A stretch of DNA of 64,000 nt from Labrys okinawensis (GTDB lineage Bacteria > Pseudomonadota > Alphaproteobacteria > Rhizobiales > Labraceae), in the NCBI RefSeq assembly GCF_002982075.1, contig NZ_PUEJ01000002.1, positions 124,001 through 188,000 of the forward strand, read 5' to 3'. Both the position numbers and the translations under genes were made by a program. The notes beneath the pieces were generated by a model. The model was not told the origin of the DNA, searched no databases, and saw only the letters and a list, made by a program, of their open reading frames with translations. Positions 8,200 to 17,175 of the stretch are shown here, piece after piece; the first letter of the stretch is position 1; every line of letters begins with the position of its first letter.

Positions 8200-9470
8200 A
8201 GCTTCATTCCTTCGGGCAGCACGAGGACGGCCCTGAAATCATTGACATTGGTCAGGGTCGGGCCGGTGACGATCTGGTCGCCAATGGCCTGAAACAGGGT
8301 GTGGGCATCGTTGTTATCGAGGCTGGCGATCGGATCAAGCCCGGCGGCGCGCGCGCGTGCGAGACAGGTGGGGTCGATCACCGCACCGGCCACTTCCTCG
8401 GCGCCGTCCACGCCATCGGTATCGCCCGCCAGGGCATGGATGCCGCGGTGCCCGCCGAGCTTGACGGCGAGCGAGAGCAGATATTCGACATTGCGCCCGC
8501 CCCGGCCCGTGCCGCGGACGGTGACCGTCGTTTCTCCCCCCGAGATCAGCACGCAGGGCGCCGTTGCCGGCTGGCCATGCTGGGCGACCTGGCGGGCAAT
8601 GCCGGCCATGACGATGCCGACGTCGCGGGCCTCCCCCTCCAGGGAATCGCCCAGGATAACCGGGGTGATGCCGGCCTTGCGCGCGACCGCCGCCGCCGCG
8701 AGCAGCGACTGCTGGGGCGAGGCGATCAGATGGGTTTCACAGCGTGCCAGGCGGGGATCGCCAGGCTTGGGCGTCTCCGCCTGGGCGGCCTTGAGATGGG
8801 CGATCACCGGCGCGGGCCCCTCGATGCCGTAGCGGGCAAGGATGGCCCGGGCGTCGGCAAAGGTGGTGGGATCGGCCACGGTGGGGCCGGAGGCGATGGC
8901 GGCGAGATCGTCTCCCGGAACGTCCGAAATCACCAGGCTGACGACGCGGGCCGGAAAGGCGGCGGCGGCCAGGCGCCCGCCCTTGATGGCGGACAGATGC
9001 TTGCGCACGCAGTTCATCTCGTCGATCGGCGCGCCGGATTTGAGCAGCGCCTTGTTGATCGCCTGCTTGTCGGAGAGCAGCAGCCCGTTCGCCGGCAGGC
9101 TGAGCAGGGCCGAGCCGCCGCCCGAGATCAGGGCGATGACGAGATCGTCCTCCCCAGCTCCTTCGACCAAGGCGAGCATGCGCGCAGCCGCCTTGACGCC
9201 GTTGAGATCCGGCACGGGATGGGCGGCCTCGATCACCGCGATGCGCTGGCAGGGCACGGCATGGCCGTAGCGCGTCACCACCACGCCCTGCAGCGGCCCA
9301 TCCCAATTGTCTTCCAGGGCCCTGGCCATGGCGGCGGCGGCCTTGCCGGCGCCGACGACGATGGTGCGCCCCTTCGGCGGACGCGGCAGGAAGGCCGGCA
9401 TGCAGGCTGAAGGCGTCGCCGCAGCAACCGCTGCCTCGAACATCGATGTCAACAATGCCCGCTCCGACAT
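8196..9470 (-). CDS. Glycerate 2-kinase, MOFRL (TtuD/GckA) family
   Basis: A 424-residue protein starting at MSERALLTSMF, chosen because gaaagg lies 7 bases upstream; a GTG 12 codons earlier lacks a good site. It shows the class II glycerate kinase layout: an N-terminal DUF4147 domain (IVVGAGKAAAAMARALE, ALISGGGSALLSLPA, VRKHLSAIKGGRLA) and a C-terminal MOFRL domain (LISGGETTVTVRGTGRGGRN, HALAGDTDGVDG). It phosphorylates D-glycerate to 2-phosphoglycerate and closes the glyoxylate route that starts with Gcl. Older records call this family hydroxypyruvate reductase TtuD. Confidence 0.9.
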   Translation of the reverse strand: MSERALLTSMFEAAVAAATPSACMPAFLPRPPKGRTIVVGAGKAAAAMARALEDNWDGPLQGVVVTRYGHAVPCQRIAVIEAAHPVPDLNGVKAAARMLALVEGAGEDDLVIALISGGGSALLSLPANGLLLSDKQAINKALLKSGAPIDEMNCVRKHLSAIKGGRLAAAAFPARVVSLVISDVPGDDLAAIASGPTVADPTTFADARAILARYGIEGPAPVIAHLKAAQAETPKPGDPRLARCETHLIASPQQSLLAAAAVARKAGITPVILGDSLEGEARDVGIVMAGIARQVAQHGQPATAPCVLISGGETTVTVRGTGRGGRNVEYLLSLAVKLGGHRGIHALAGDTDGVDGAEEVAGAVIDPTCLARARAAGLDPIASLDNNDAHTLFQAIGDQIVTGPTLTNVNDFRAVLVLPEGMKL

Positions 9471-9527
9471 GGCGAACCTTTCAGGAAGAGAACCTACATG
9501 CGTCACGCCGCCAGCCGTTTGCCGGCG

Positions 9528-10421
9528 TCAGCCCTTGACCGGCGCGCCGATCTCGTAATTGGCCATGATCTCCAGCGCCCGGACCAGGCCGGAGTGATCC
9601 CAGGCCGCCCCACCATGCGACACGCAGGCATTGAACAGTTCCTGGGCCGTGGCGGTGTTGGGCAGGGAAAGGCCGAGCTGGCGGGCCGTGGTGAGGGCGA
9701 GGTTGAGGTCCTTCTGGTGCAGGGCGATGCGGAAGCCTGGATCGAAGGTGCGCTTGACCATGCGATCGCCATGCACTTCCAGGATGCGGGAGGCGGCGAA
9801 GCCGCCCATCAGGGCCTGGCGCACCTTGGCCGGGTCGGCCCCCGCCTTGGAGGCGAACAGCAGGGCCTCGCCGACCGCCTCGATGGTGAGGGCGACGATG
9901 ATCTGGTTGGCGACCTTGGTGGTCTGGCCGTCGCCATTGCCGCCGACGAGCGTGATGTTCTTGCCCATTGTCTCGAACAGCGGCCTGGCGCGCTCGAAGG
10001 CGGCTTCCGGGCCACCGACCATGATGGTGAGGGACGCCGCCTTGGCGCCGACCTCGCCGCCCGAGACCGGCGCGTCGAGATAATCGCAACCGAGCTCATT
10101 GATGCGCCTGGCGAATTTCTTGGTCTCCACGGGAGAGATCGAGCTCATGTCGACGACGAGCTTGCCGGCGGAGAGGCCCTCGGCGACACCGTCCTTGCCG
10201 AACAGCACCGTCTCCACATCCGGCGTATCGGGCACCATGGTGATGATGATGTCGGCCTTGCGGGCGACCTCGGCGGCGGTCGCCTCGGCCTTACCGCCGG
10301 CGGCGGTGAGTTCGGCGGGAACCGGGCCGAGGGTGTTGAGGAAGAGGGTATGGCCGGCCGCGATCAGGTGCCCCGCCATCGGGGAACCCATGATGCCCAG
10401 TCCGACAAAGCCGATATTCAT
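9528..10421 (-). CDS. glxR: 2-Hydroxy-3-oxopropionate (tartronate semialdehyde) reductase
   Basis: A 297-residue beta-hydroxyacid dehydrogenase starting at MNIGFVGLGIMGSPMAGHL, with a strong aaagga site upstream. The N-terminal Rossmann fold has GLGIMG, followed by the family signature DAPVSGGEVGAKAASLTIMV, GQTTKVANQIIV with the catalytic Lys, and the C-terminal helical domain. It reduces tartronate semialdehyde to D-glycerate. Neighbours hyi, gcl and the glycerate kinase fix this assignment over other 3-hydroxyacid dehydrogenases. Confidence 0.92.
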   Translation of the reverse strand: MNIGFVGLGIMGSPMAGHLIAAGHTLFLNTLGPVPAELTAAGGKAEATAAEVARKADIIITMVPDTPDVETVLFGKDGVAEGLSAGKLVVDMSSISPVETKKFARRINELGCDYLDAPVSGGEVGAKAASLTIMVGGPEAAFERARPLFETMGKNITLVGGNGDGQTTKVANQIIVALTIEAVGEALLFASKAGADPAKVRQALMGGFAASRILEVHGDRMVKRTFDPGFRIALHQKDLNLALTTARQLGLSLPNTATAQELFNACVSHGGAAWDHSGLVRALEIMANYEIGAPVKG

Positions 10422-10447
10422 GGTGAAGATCCTTTGGTTGAATTGCT

Positions 10448-10572
10448 CCCTTCTCCCCTTGCGGGAGAAGGTCCCGGCAGGGGGATGAGGGGTCTTGCGA
10501 ACTCTCTCAGAGAGGCGTCTCCACCCCTCATCCGCCCCTTCGGGGCACCTTCTCCCGCAAGGGGAGAAGGGG
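10448..10572. repeat. Palindromic intergenic repeat, family 2, copy 1
   Basis: Outer arms ccttctccccttgcgggaga and its complement near 10549-10572 enclose ctcatccgccccttcggggc. A second copy with the same internal order lies at 36051-36174. The element fills the glxR-hyi gap and could form a long hairpin in the transcript. It resembles repeats common between genes in rhizobia. Confidence 0.8.
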
Positions 10573-10587
10573 AACGTCCTGATAGGT

Positions 10588-11373
10588 TCAGCGAGCGGCA
10601 CCCGCCGCCTTCAGCCAGCCCAGGCCCGCTTCGGTCTCGCCCTTGGGCTTGTATTCGCAGCCGATCCAGCCGCCATAGCCGAGCTGGTCGAGCCAGCGGT
10701 AGAGGAAGGGATAGGCGATCTCGCCGGTGCCCGGCTCGTTGCGGCCGGGATTGTCGGCCAGCTGCACATGCCAGATCTGCGGCAGGTATTTCTCGATGGT
10801 GCGGGCCAGATCCCCTTCCATGATCTGCATGTGGTAGATGTCGTATTGCAGCCCGACATTGTCCGAGCCCGTCTCGGCGATGATCTCGGCCGCCTGGCGG
10901 GTGTTGGTCAGGAAGAAGCCGGGAATGTCGCGGGTATTGATCGCCTCGATCACCAGGCGGATGCCGGCCTTCTTCAGTTCGCCTGCGGCATAGCCGATGT
11001 TCTCGACGAAGGTGGCCCTTGCCTCAGCCGCATCGACGGCGGCGGGCGCGATGCCGGCCAGGCAGTTGACCAACTTGCAGTCGAGCGCCTGGGCATAGGC
11101 GATGGCCTCAGCGACCCCCTCGCGGAACTCGGCCTTGCGGTCGGGCAGCACGGCGATGCCGCGCTCCCCGCCCGCCCAGTCGCCGGCCGGCAGGTTGTGC
11201 AGGACCTGGGTGAGCCTGTGCTCCTTCAGGGCCGCGGCCAGCTCGGCCGCCGGGAAGGGATAGGGGAACAGATATTCCACGCCCGCAAAGCCGTTGCGGG
11301 CGGCTGCCGCGAAGCGCTCCATGAACGGCACTTCGTTGAACAGCATGGTCAGGTTGGCGGCAAATCTGGGCAT
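10588..11373 (-). CDS. hyi: Hydroxypyruvate isomerase
   Basis: A 261-residue TIM-barrel isomerase (AP endonuclease 2 superfamily) starting MPRFAANLTMLFNEVPFMER. Conserved segments include YLFPYPFPAAELAAAL, LVIEAINTRDIPGFFL (with the metal-binding Glu), VGLQYDIYHMQIMEGD and IWHVQLADNPGRNEPGTGE, ending with IGCEYKPKG. It interconverts hydroxypyruvate and tartronate semialdehyde. Size is typical. Palindromic repeats flank it on both sides, yet gene order gcl-hyi-glxR-kinase is that of a glyoxylate operon. Confidence 0.95.
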   Translation of the reverse strand: MPRFAANLTMLFNEVPFMERFAAAARNGFAGVEYLFPYPFPAAELAAALKEHRLTQVLHNLPAGDWAGGERGIAVLPDRKAEFREGVAEAIAYAQALDCKLVNCLAGIAPAAVDAAEARATFVENIGYAAGELKKAGIRLVIEAINTRDIPGFFLTNTRQAAEIIAETGSDNVGLQYDIYHMQIMEGDLARTIEKYLPQIWHVQLADNPGRNEPGTGEIAYPFLYRWLDQLGYGGWIGCEYKPKGETEAGLGWLKAAGAAR

Positions 11374-11388
11374 GGCGGTTCCCGGTGT

Positions 11389-11512
11389 CTTACCCTCCCC
11401 TCGATGGGGAGGGTCGACGCGTAGCGTCGGGGTGGGGTGATGGCTCGGCCAGGGCAGCGGTTCTCACCACCCCGGACTTCGTCCGACCCTCCCCATCGAG
11501 GGGAGGGTAAAG
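11389..11512. repeat. Long inverted repeat between hyi and gcl
   Basis: taccctcccctcgatgggga near 11390-11409 is repeated inverted near 11490-11510, and the next inner blocks (gtagcgtcggggtggggtg and caccaccccggacttcg) also pair imperfectly. The whole gap can fold into one long hairpin. It is a palindromic repeat of a different sequence family from the glxR-hyi element. Confidence 0.75.
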
Positions 11513-11521
11513 AAAATCGTC

Positions 11522-13297
11522 TCAATCCAGCAGCGCGATCGCGGTCGGCGCGTCGGCGGCGTCGAGGGCGAGATCCTCGAACTCCGTGACCTTGTCGAGA
11601 TCGGTGCCCATGGCGACGTTGGTGACGCGCTCGAGGATCACCTCGACCACCACCGGCACGCGCAGTTCGGCGGCCAGGCGCTTGGCTTCCAGGAAGCCCT
11701 CATGCAGCTTCTCCGGATCGGTGACCCGGATGGCGCGGCAGCCCAGACCCTCGACCACCTTGAGATGGTCGACGCCATAGACGCCCAGTTCCGGCGTGTT
11801 GATGTTCTCGAAGGAAAGCTGGACCTGGAAATCCATGTTGAAGCCGCGCTGGGACTGGCGGATCAGGCCGAGATAGGCGTTGTTCACCAGCACATGCACG
11901 TAAGGCAGGTTGAACTGGGCGCCGACCGCCAGTTCCTCGATCAGGAACTGGAAGTCGTAGTCGCCCGAGATCGCCACCACCGAGGCGCCGCGATCGGCGG
12001 CGCAAACGCCAAGCGCCGCCGGCAGCGTCCAGCCAAGCGGGCCGGCCTGGCCGCAATTGATCCAGCCCCTGGGCTTGTAGACATGCAGGAACTGGGCGGC
12101 CGCGATCTGCGACAGGCCGATGGTCGAGACATAGGTGGTGTCGCGGCCGAAAGCCTTGTTCATCTCCTCATAGACGCGCTGCGGCTTGATCGGCGTCTCG
12201 GTGAAGTGGGTGCGGCGAAGCAGCGTCTTCTTGCGCTCGCGGCACTCCTCCAGCCAGGCGGAACGATCCTTGAGCTCACCCTGCGCCTTCAGCTCGCGGG
12301 CGGCTTCGATGAAGACGTCGAGCGCGGCGCCCGCATCCGAGGCGATGCCGTAATCGGGCGCGAAGACCCGGCCAATCTGGGTCGGCTCGATGTCGACATG
12401 CACGAATTTGCGGTCTTTGGTGTAGACCTCCACCGTGCCTGTATGCCGGTTGGCCCAGCGATTGCCGATGCCGAGCACGAAGTCGGAAGCGAGCAGCGTG
12501 GCATTGCCGTAGCGGTGGCTGGTCTGCAGGCCGGCCATGCCCACCATCAGCGGGTGGTCGTCGGGAATGGTGCCCCAGCCCATCAGGGTCGGAATCACCG
12601 GCACGCCGGTCAGCTCGGCGAAGGTGACGAGCTTGTCGGACGCATCGGCATTGATGATGCCGCCACCCGCCACGATCAGCGGGCGCTCGGCCGCCTGGAG
12701 GAGAGCGATGGCCTTGTCGATCTGGGCGCGGGTGGCCTTGGGCTTGTAGACGGGCAGCGGCTCATAGGTCTCCGGATCGAACTCGATCTCGGCCGTCTGC
12801 ACGTCGAAGGGCAGGTCGATCAGCACCGGGCCGGGACGGCCCGAGCGCATCAGGTGGAAGGCCTGCTGGAAGGTGCCGGGCACCTGGGCGGGCTCCATCA
12901 CGGTGACGGCCATCTTGGTGACGGGCTTGGCGATCGCGGCGATGTCGACGGCCTGGAAGTCCTCCTTGTGCAGGCGGGCGCGCGGGGCCTGCCCGGTGAT
13001 GCACAGGATCGGAATGGAATCGGCAGCAGCCGAATAGAGGCCGGTGATCATGTCGGTGCCGGCCGGCCCGGAGGTGCCGATGCAGATGCCGATATTGCCG
13101 GCCTTGGCCCGCGTATAGCCCTCGGCCATGTGGGAAGCCGCCTCGACATGGCGGGCCAGCACATGCTTGATCTGGTTGCGCGGACGCAGCGCGGCGTAGA
13201 GCGGGTTGATCGCAGCACCCGGGACGCCGAAGGCACAGGTGGCGCCTTCCTTCTCCATGATGTGCACAGCAGCTTCCGCCGCGGTCATGCGGGCCAT
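11522..13297 (-). CDS. gcl: Glyoxylate carboligase (tartronate-semialdehyde synthase)
   Basis: A 591-residue thiamine-diphosphate enzyme that condenses two glyoxylate molecules into tartronate semialdehyde with CO2 loss. The N-terminal domain starts [37 protein letters not shown]; glyoxylate carboligases have Val where other ThDP enzymes have the catalytic Glu, and the [12 protein letters not shown] segment fits that. The C-terminal pyrophosphate domain shows [15 protein letters not shown] and [13 protein letters not shown]. It is the first gene of gcl-hyi-glxR-kinase-allC-M20 and is divergent from a LysR gene, its likely regulator. Confidence 0.96.
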   Translation of the reverse strand: MARMTAAEAAVHIMEKEGATCAFGVPGAAINPLYAALRPRNQIKHVLARHVEAASHMAEGYTRAKAGNIGICIGTSGPAGTDMITGLYSAAADSIPILCITGQAPRARLHKEDFQAVDIAAIAKPVTKMAVTVMEPAQVPGTFQQAFHLMRSGRPGPVLIDLPFDVQTAEIEFDPETYEPLPVYKPKATRAQIDKAIALLQAAERPLIVAGGGIINADASDKLVTFAELTGVPVIPTLMGWGTIPDDHPLMVGMAGLQTSHRYGNATLLASDFVLGIGNRWANRHTGTVEVYTKDRKFVHVDIEPTQIGRVFAPDYGIASDAGAALDVFIEAARELKAQGELKDRSAWLEECRERKKTLLRRTHFTETPIKPQRVYEEMNKAFGRDTTYVSTIGLSQIAAAQFLHVYKPRGWINCGQAGPLGWTLPAALGVCAADRGASVVAISGDYDFQFLIEELAVGAQFNLPYVHVLVNNAYLGLIRQSQRGFNMDFQVQLSFENINTPELGVYGVDHLKVVEGLGCRAIRVTDPEKLHEGFLEAKRLAAELRVPVVVEVILERVTNVAMGTDLDKVTEFEDLALDAADAPTAIALLD

Positions 13298-13700
13298 GAG
13301 CGTTTCTCCTCAAGCATCTTCGATCCGCGGATCGGAAAGACACGTCTATCTTTTTGAAATCACGCCCTGCACGCGACCGACGGGATCGAATCCGAGGCAT
13401 GGTTGAATTGTTCGGCGGAGCGGTGTCTTCCGCTCTTTGCTGCCCCGAAGATTGCAGGGGCGGGGCTATTAGTCCAATATATGGTTCGATATAATCAATA
13501 TCTCAAACATATGGATGAGCGACCGCTATGGAGAGTACGTACCCACGCCGTCATCCCGGACGCATCGCGGCACGCAGGGATGCGCTGCCGATCCGGGATC
13601 GTATGCCGGACAGAGTGCCCGCCTCATCGAGCGGTCCCGTGTCTGCGAAACAGCATTTCATGCCGCATCGCGCACGGGATGACCGGGGCGCGTAGCAGCT
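13298..13700. promoter_or_regulatory. Divergent gcl/LysR intergenic region
   Basis: A 403-bp gap. Bases 13329-13362 match a second site at 45288-45321 (ggatcggaaagac core). An AT-rich stretch at 13472-13512 contains tatatggttcgatata, a dyad of the kind LysR proteins bind, but this is only a candidate. Bases 13550-13690 carry gtcatcccgg and a later inverted cgggatgacc, another repeat-like pair. No gene is supported. Confidence 0.45.
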
Positions 13701-14603
13701 ATGGAACTGCGCCATCTGCGCTACTTCATCGCCCTGGCGGAGGAGCTCAGCTTCACGGCCGCCGCCCAGCGCCTGCACATCTCGCAGCCTCCGCTGAGCC
13801 AGCAGATCCGCGATCTCGAGCATGAACTCGGCGCGGTACTGTTCCTGCGCACCAGCCGCAGGGTCGTGCTGACCGAGGCCGGTACCGCCTTTCTCGCCCA
13901 TGCCCGCAGCATCATCGCCAGCGCCGAGCTCGCCGCGACCCAAGTCAAGGCGATCGGCCAGGGCATGACGGGGGCCCTCAACGTGGCGGCGACCGGCTCC
14001 ATGCTGCTCGGGCCGCTCGCAGCGCTGATGGCGGATTATCGGCGCCGGTTCCCTGGCGTGGTGATCGGCCTGCACGAAATGGCCCCCGAGGCCCAGCTCA
14101 ATGCGCTCTCGACCCGGGCCGTCGACATCAGCTTCCTGCGCATGCCGCCGGAGGATGCCGGACTGGTGCGCGAAACCGCCTGGCGCGAGCCGGTCGGCGT
14201 CTTCCTGCCATCGGGGCATCGCCTCGCAGAGCGCGGCGCCATCGCCCTTGCCGACCTGCACGAGGACGAACACGTCTTCCTGCGGCTGCGCGATTCCAGC
14301 TTTGCGGTCTATCTGCGGCAATGCTGCGTGGAAGCCGGCTTCATCCCGCGCATCAGCCAGCAGGTGATCGAATCCTATTCGCTGACCAGCCTGGTCGCGG
14401 CCGGTTTCGGCGTCGCCCTCGCTCCCCGCAGCGTCAGCGCCCTGTCACGGCCCGAGGTGATCTATCGCGATCTCGTGCCGCCCGCCCCCAGCGCCGATGT
14501 CAGCATGGTCTATCAGCGCGATCCCAGCCCGGTTCTGGCGCGTTTTCTCGGCTTCGCCCGCCGCTTCCTGGCGGATTGGCGCGCCCACCCGGGCCGCCAA
14601 TGA
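13701..14603 (+). CDS. LysR-family transcriptional regulator
   Basis: A 300-residue regulator with the classical start MELRHLRYFIALAEELSFTAAAQRLHISQPPLSQQIRDLE (helix-turn-helix, residues 1-60) and a type 2 periplasmic-binding fold effector domain. The N-terminus resembles the BenM/CatR/HcaR group. It is transcribed away from gcl, so it is the best candidate for control of the glyoxylate operon. The start lacks a strong ribosome-binding site. Confidence 0.9.
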   Translation: MELRHLRYFIALAEELSFTAAAQRLHISQPPLSQQIRDLEHELGAVLFLRTSRRVVLTEAGTAFLAHARSIIASAELAATQVKAIGQGMTGALNVAATGSMLLGPLAALMADYRRRFPGVVIGLHEMAPEAQLNALSTRAVDISFLRMPPEDAGLVRETAWREPVGVFLPSGHRLAERGAIALADLHEDEHVFLRLRDSSFAVYLRQCCVEAGFIPRISQQVIESYSLTSLVAAGFGVALAPRSVSALSRPEVIYRDLVPPAPSADVSMVYQRDPSPVLARFLGFARRFLADWRAHPGRQ

Positions 14604-14616
14604 ATGTTTCCGCAGG

Positions 14617-15579
14617 TCAGGAAACGGGAATGGCGGCCAGGTCCCGGCGCAGGACCTTCAGGGCCGTCGACATCCAAATCCACACCCTTGCCGACTCGGC
14701 CTGTTCCTGCGCCAGAGTGACCCTCGTCCGGCTGTGATATTTGTAGGCGTCGTAGGCTTCCAGGGCGCCATAGGCTCCCGGCGCGGTATATTTCAGGATT
14801 TCGCGGGTCGTCCGGTCACCGGCCAGACGTTCCGCCAACGAAGGGGAAGGACGCCGCGCACTGCCGGCGCCGGGCGGCAGATAGTCGTTGGATTCGTTGA
14901 TCATGCCGTCGGGATCGGCGACACCCCAAGGCGTGCCACCCATGCCGCCATGGGTGCAGAAGAAATATTGCTGCTTGTAGATGGTGGAGGCGCCCGGCAT
15001 GCGCCGGGTCGCATAGCTGCCGAACAGGGTCCGTGACGCCGTCTTCGGATCCCGGCGGGCATGGAAGCACACCCGGACATTGGGCGGAATGAAGAGCGGC
15101 GAATTGAAGGGCTGCCTGTCGACCGCATCGAACAGGAACAGGCCGTCGACGGGAATGCCCTCCAGCCCGAGCAGAAAAGCGGCATAGACCACGGCCGCGC
15201 CGCCACGGCTATAGCCGGCCAGGAAGACACGCTTGGGTGCCGACGCCTTGTGCCGATAGCGCTCCCGCACGGAACGATAGGCGCCGATACCCAGGGCCGG
15301 CGTCGAGGCGCCATCAAAGCCCGGGCCCCGCCGGTAATATCGTGCCTCGTTGCCCCAGCTCCGGTACAAGCGCTGCACAAAACTGTTCTGGAATTCCGCC
15401 TCATAGGCCCGGTCCGAATAGGAGCCCGTGCCGTCGATGCCGGCATAGATATCGAGCGCCGCATTGGCCGCCGCAGTCCTGGCGTCGCGCTTGAGCTGCT
15501 CCTCATGCCGGGCAACCTCCATCGTGTACAGCACCGACATGTCATGGCTGTCGAAGGGAAAAGCGCCGTTCCAGTTCAT
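14617..15579 (-). CDS. Putative alpha/beta hydrolase, DUF2235-like
   Basis: A 320-residue protein starting at MNWNGAFPFDSH (gggtgg upstream); the longer frame reads into AT-rich DNA and is unlikely. It has YAGIDGTGSYSD, a nucleophile elbow GYSRGG (Ser124), FLFDAVD (Asp151) and CTHGGMGG (His210), a plausible Ser-Asp-His triad. Layout resembles DUF2235 proteins, a family that includes Tle1-type phospholipase effectors. There are no signal peptide, VgrG/PAAR partner or immunity gene nearby, so an effector role is only a possibility. It is convergent with the LysR gene and sits at the edge of an IS110 segment. Confidence 0.6.
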   Translation of the reverse strand: MNWNGAFPFDSHDMSVLYTMEVARHEEQLKRDARTAAANAALDIYAGIDGTGSYSDRAYEAEFQNSFVQRLYRSWGNEARYYRRGPGFDGASTPALGIGAYRSVRERYRHKASAPKRVFLAGYSRGGAAVVYAAFLLGLEGIPVDGLFLFDAVDRQPFNSPLFIPPNVRVCFHARRDPKTASRTLFGSYATRRMPGASTIYKQQYFFCTHGGMGGTPWGVADPDGMINESNDYLPPGAGSARRPSPSLAERLAGDRTTREILKYTAPGAYGALEAYDAYKYHSRTRVTLAQEQAESARVWIWMSTALKVLRRDLAAIPVS

Positions 15580-15979
15580 TGGCCACCCCGAATGACCTGT
15601 GAAGTATATGAAACAGTCTATATGGACGCCTTGATGTCTCTCAAGAAGTATTATTTGACAGTTATATAAAATCCCATCTGGTATTAAAGTACCTCTTAAG
15701 ACAAATTTCATACAATCGACATCGCGTAGGGAGCACTATTATTAGAAAGAAGCCCCCCTAGTATCGCTATTAAAACAGACGCAAACGCACTGCGGCGGTC
15801 TTCGCGCTCAACAGCACATCAGACAGGCTGGACTGAGGGATACAGTCACATGTTTGACTCCGTCCGCGGCTTGACGAATTGCTGCCGGACCGACATCTTC
15901 AAGGTTGGCGTGACCGACGCCCAACCTCCCAAGGCCTTCCCCAGCATGGCCTTAACCGGCAACTGTAGTTGAGCGAGTG
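15580..15979. other. AT-rich gap beside the IS110 element
   Basis: Bases 15600-15780 are clearly richer in A+T than the surroundings, suggesting foreign or promoter DNA. A 40-codon frame at 15850-15972 (ATG preceded by gaggga, ending NCS) stops just at the IS edge and might be a gene stub, but it has no recognisable family. The sequence ggccttaaccgg (15948-15959) recurs as ggccttaacggg at 17011-17022 on the other side of the transposase. Confidence 0.4.
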
Positions 15980-16915
15980 TCAGGCCTTGAACGGGGCCTG
16001 ATCGCGCAAGATTGCATTGAGAGTGATGAGGATCTTTCGGGCCAAGGCGATGAGAGCCAGTTTGGGCGGCTTTCCGGCTTGTCGCAGTGCGCGATAAGTT
16101 TGGGCGAAGTTGGATTTGGATCGGCTGGCTGAAACAGCAGCCATGTAGAGGGCCTGGCGCACGCGTCGTCTGCCGCCGATGACTTTGCGTGTGCCGCGCA
16201 TGAGGCCGCTATCGCGATTGAAGGGAGCCAGGCCTGCCAAGGCGGCGATGGTCTTGGGCGAGCGTTGGCCAAGTTCGGGCAGGAGAGCCAGCAGGGTCGT
16301 GGAAATGACCTTGCCGATGCCTGGAGTGGAGCACATGAGTTGGCGCCTTTGCTCAAGGCTGTCATGGCGGGCAATGAGGCGAGTGATATGCTGGTCGAGG
16401 CTGGCAATGGCGGCCTCCAGCCAGGCGAGATGGTCCAGGAGGCTGTCGCGGATCTGGGCCATGTCGGCTTGAGCCAGGCGCGTCAGTTCCTGCTTGCGGG
16501 TGGCGACGAACTGGTCGCGGCGCTTGTGCAGCAAGGCCAGTTGCTGGCGGTGGGGATCATCGGCAGGGTCGGCTTGCAGGTTGAGGCACTGGGCCATGGC
16601 GGCGAGCATGCGGGCGTCGATGGCGTCGGTCTTGGCCAGCAGGCCGATGGACTTGGCAAAGTCGCGGGCACGGGCCGGATTGATGCGGACAAGGGACAGT
16701 TGCAGGCTGGCCAGAGCCGTACGCAACGGCCCATCATAAGGCCCGGTCGCTTCGAAGGCGACGAGCTTGATTGGATCGGCTCGCAAGCGCTCGAAAGTCG
16801 AGGTGATCGCCTGTGGGGTGTTGTCGATGCGCTCGACATGCTGGGTGGTGGCATTGAAAATGTCGAGATGGTGTTTGGAGACATCGATCCCGATGAAGCC
16901 AGGGTGTATGATCAT
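15980..16915 (-). CDS. IS110-family transposase
   Basis: A 311-residue DEDD recombinase. The N-terminal RuvC-like domain starts IIHPGFIGIDVSKHHLDIF, with VAFEATGPYDGPLRTAL and SIGLLAKTDAIDARMLA supplying acidic residues. The C-terminal Transposase_20 domain has CSTPGIGKVISTTLLALLPEL, LAGLAPFNRDSG and GRRRVRQALYMAAVSA, including the conserved Ser used for strand attack. Length and both domains look complete, so the element may be active. IS110 enzymes use an RNA guide made from the noncoding end of the element. Confidence 0.95.
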   Translation of the reverse strand: MIIHPGFIGIDVSKHHLDIFNATTQHVERIDNTPQAITSTFERLRADPIKLVAFEATGPYDGPLRTALASLQLSLVRINPARARDFAKSIGLLAKTDAIDARMLAAMAQCLNLQADPADDPHRQQLALLHKRRDQFVATRKQELTRLAQADMAQIRDSLLDHLAWLEAAIASLDQHITRLIARHDSLEQRRQLMCSTPGIGKVISTTLLALLPELGQRSPKTIAALAGLAPFNRDSGLMRGTRKVIGGRRRVRQALYMAAVSASRSKSNFAQTYRALRQAGKPPKLALIALARKILITLNAILRDQAPFKA

Positions 16916-16985
16916 CGCGCCTATCCCTGTGCTACGAGGTCCGGTGGTGCGGCCTCGATCAACTGTTCAGGTTGGGTACTCGAAC

Positions 16986-17049
16986 GCGGGCGAGGACCAA
17001 GCCGGAAAACGGCCTTAACGGGCCGGGGTGCACACGGTCTCTCGCCCGC
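16986..17049 (-). ncRNA. Candidate bridge-RNA stem-loop of the IS110 element
   Basis: gcgggcgag (16986-16994) pairs perfectly with ctcgcccgc (17041-17049), and the next bases gacc (16995-16998) pair with ggtc (17036-17039) across one bulged base, giving a 13-bp stem. The 37-base interior holds a second hairpin (ggcc...ggcc) and the word that matches the sequence flanking the other end of the transposase gene. It lies 70 bases upstream of the transposase start, where IS110-group elements encode their bridge RNA. No covariation evidence is available. Confidence 0.45.
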
Positions 17050-17175
17050 ACCCATCCTGACACATTCCAACTACACAGGAGGCAAAGGGACTCCCGTCTC
17101 GGGTCGTTATTGTGGTCCGATCGTTTCGGGCGTGGTTGCTGGGGAACTTGCGTCCGGGACGTGAAAGGCCCGACA

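Larger units (their letters stand above)
15948..17049 (-). mobile_element. IS110-family insertion sequence (approximate bounds)
   Basis: The element comprises the DEDD transposase gene at 15980-16915 and a structured noncoding end upstream of it. Bounds are approximate because IS110-type elements lack reliable terminal inverted repeats. A near-identical 12-bp word (ggccttaac plus cgg/ggg) occurs just outside the transposase stop and within the noncoding end. It lies inside the purine block, between the DUF2235-like gene and the nitrilase-like gene. Confidence 0.65.

Noticed and set aside
16972..17175. In-frame upstream extension of the nitrilase-like gene into the IS110 end
   Set aside because: It would translate the structured noncoding end; the ATG at 17176 has gaaagg upstream and begins a sensible protein.
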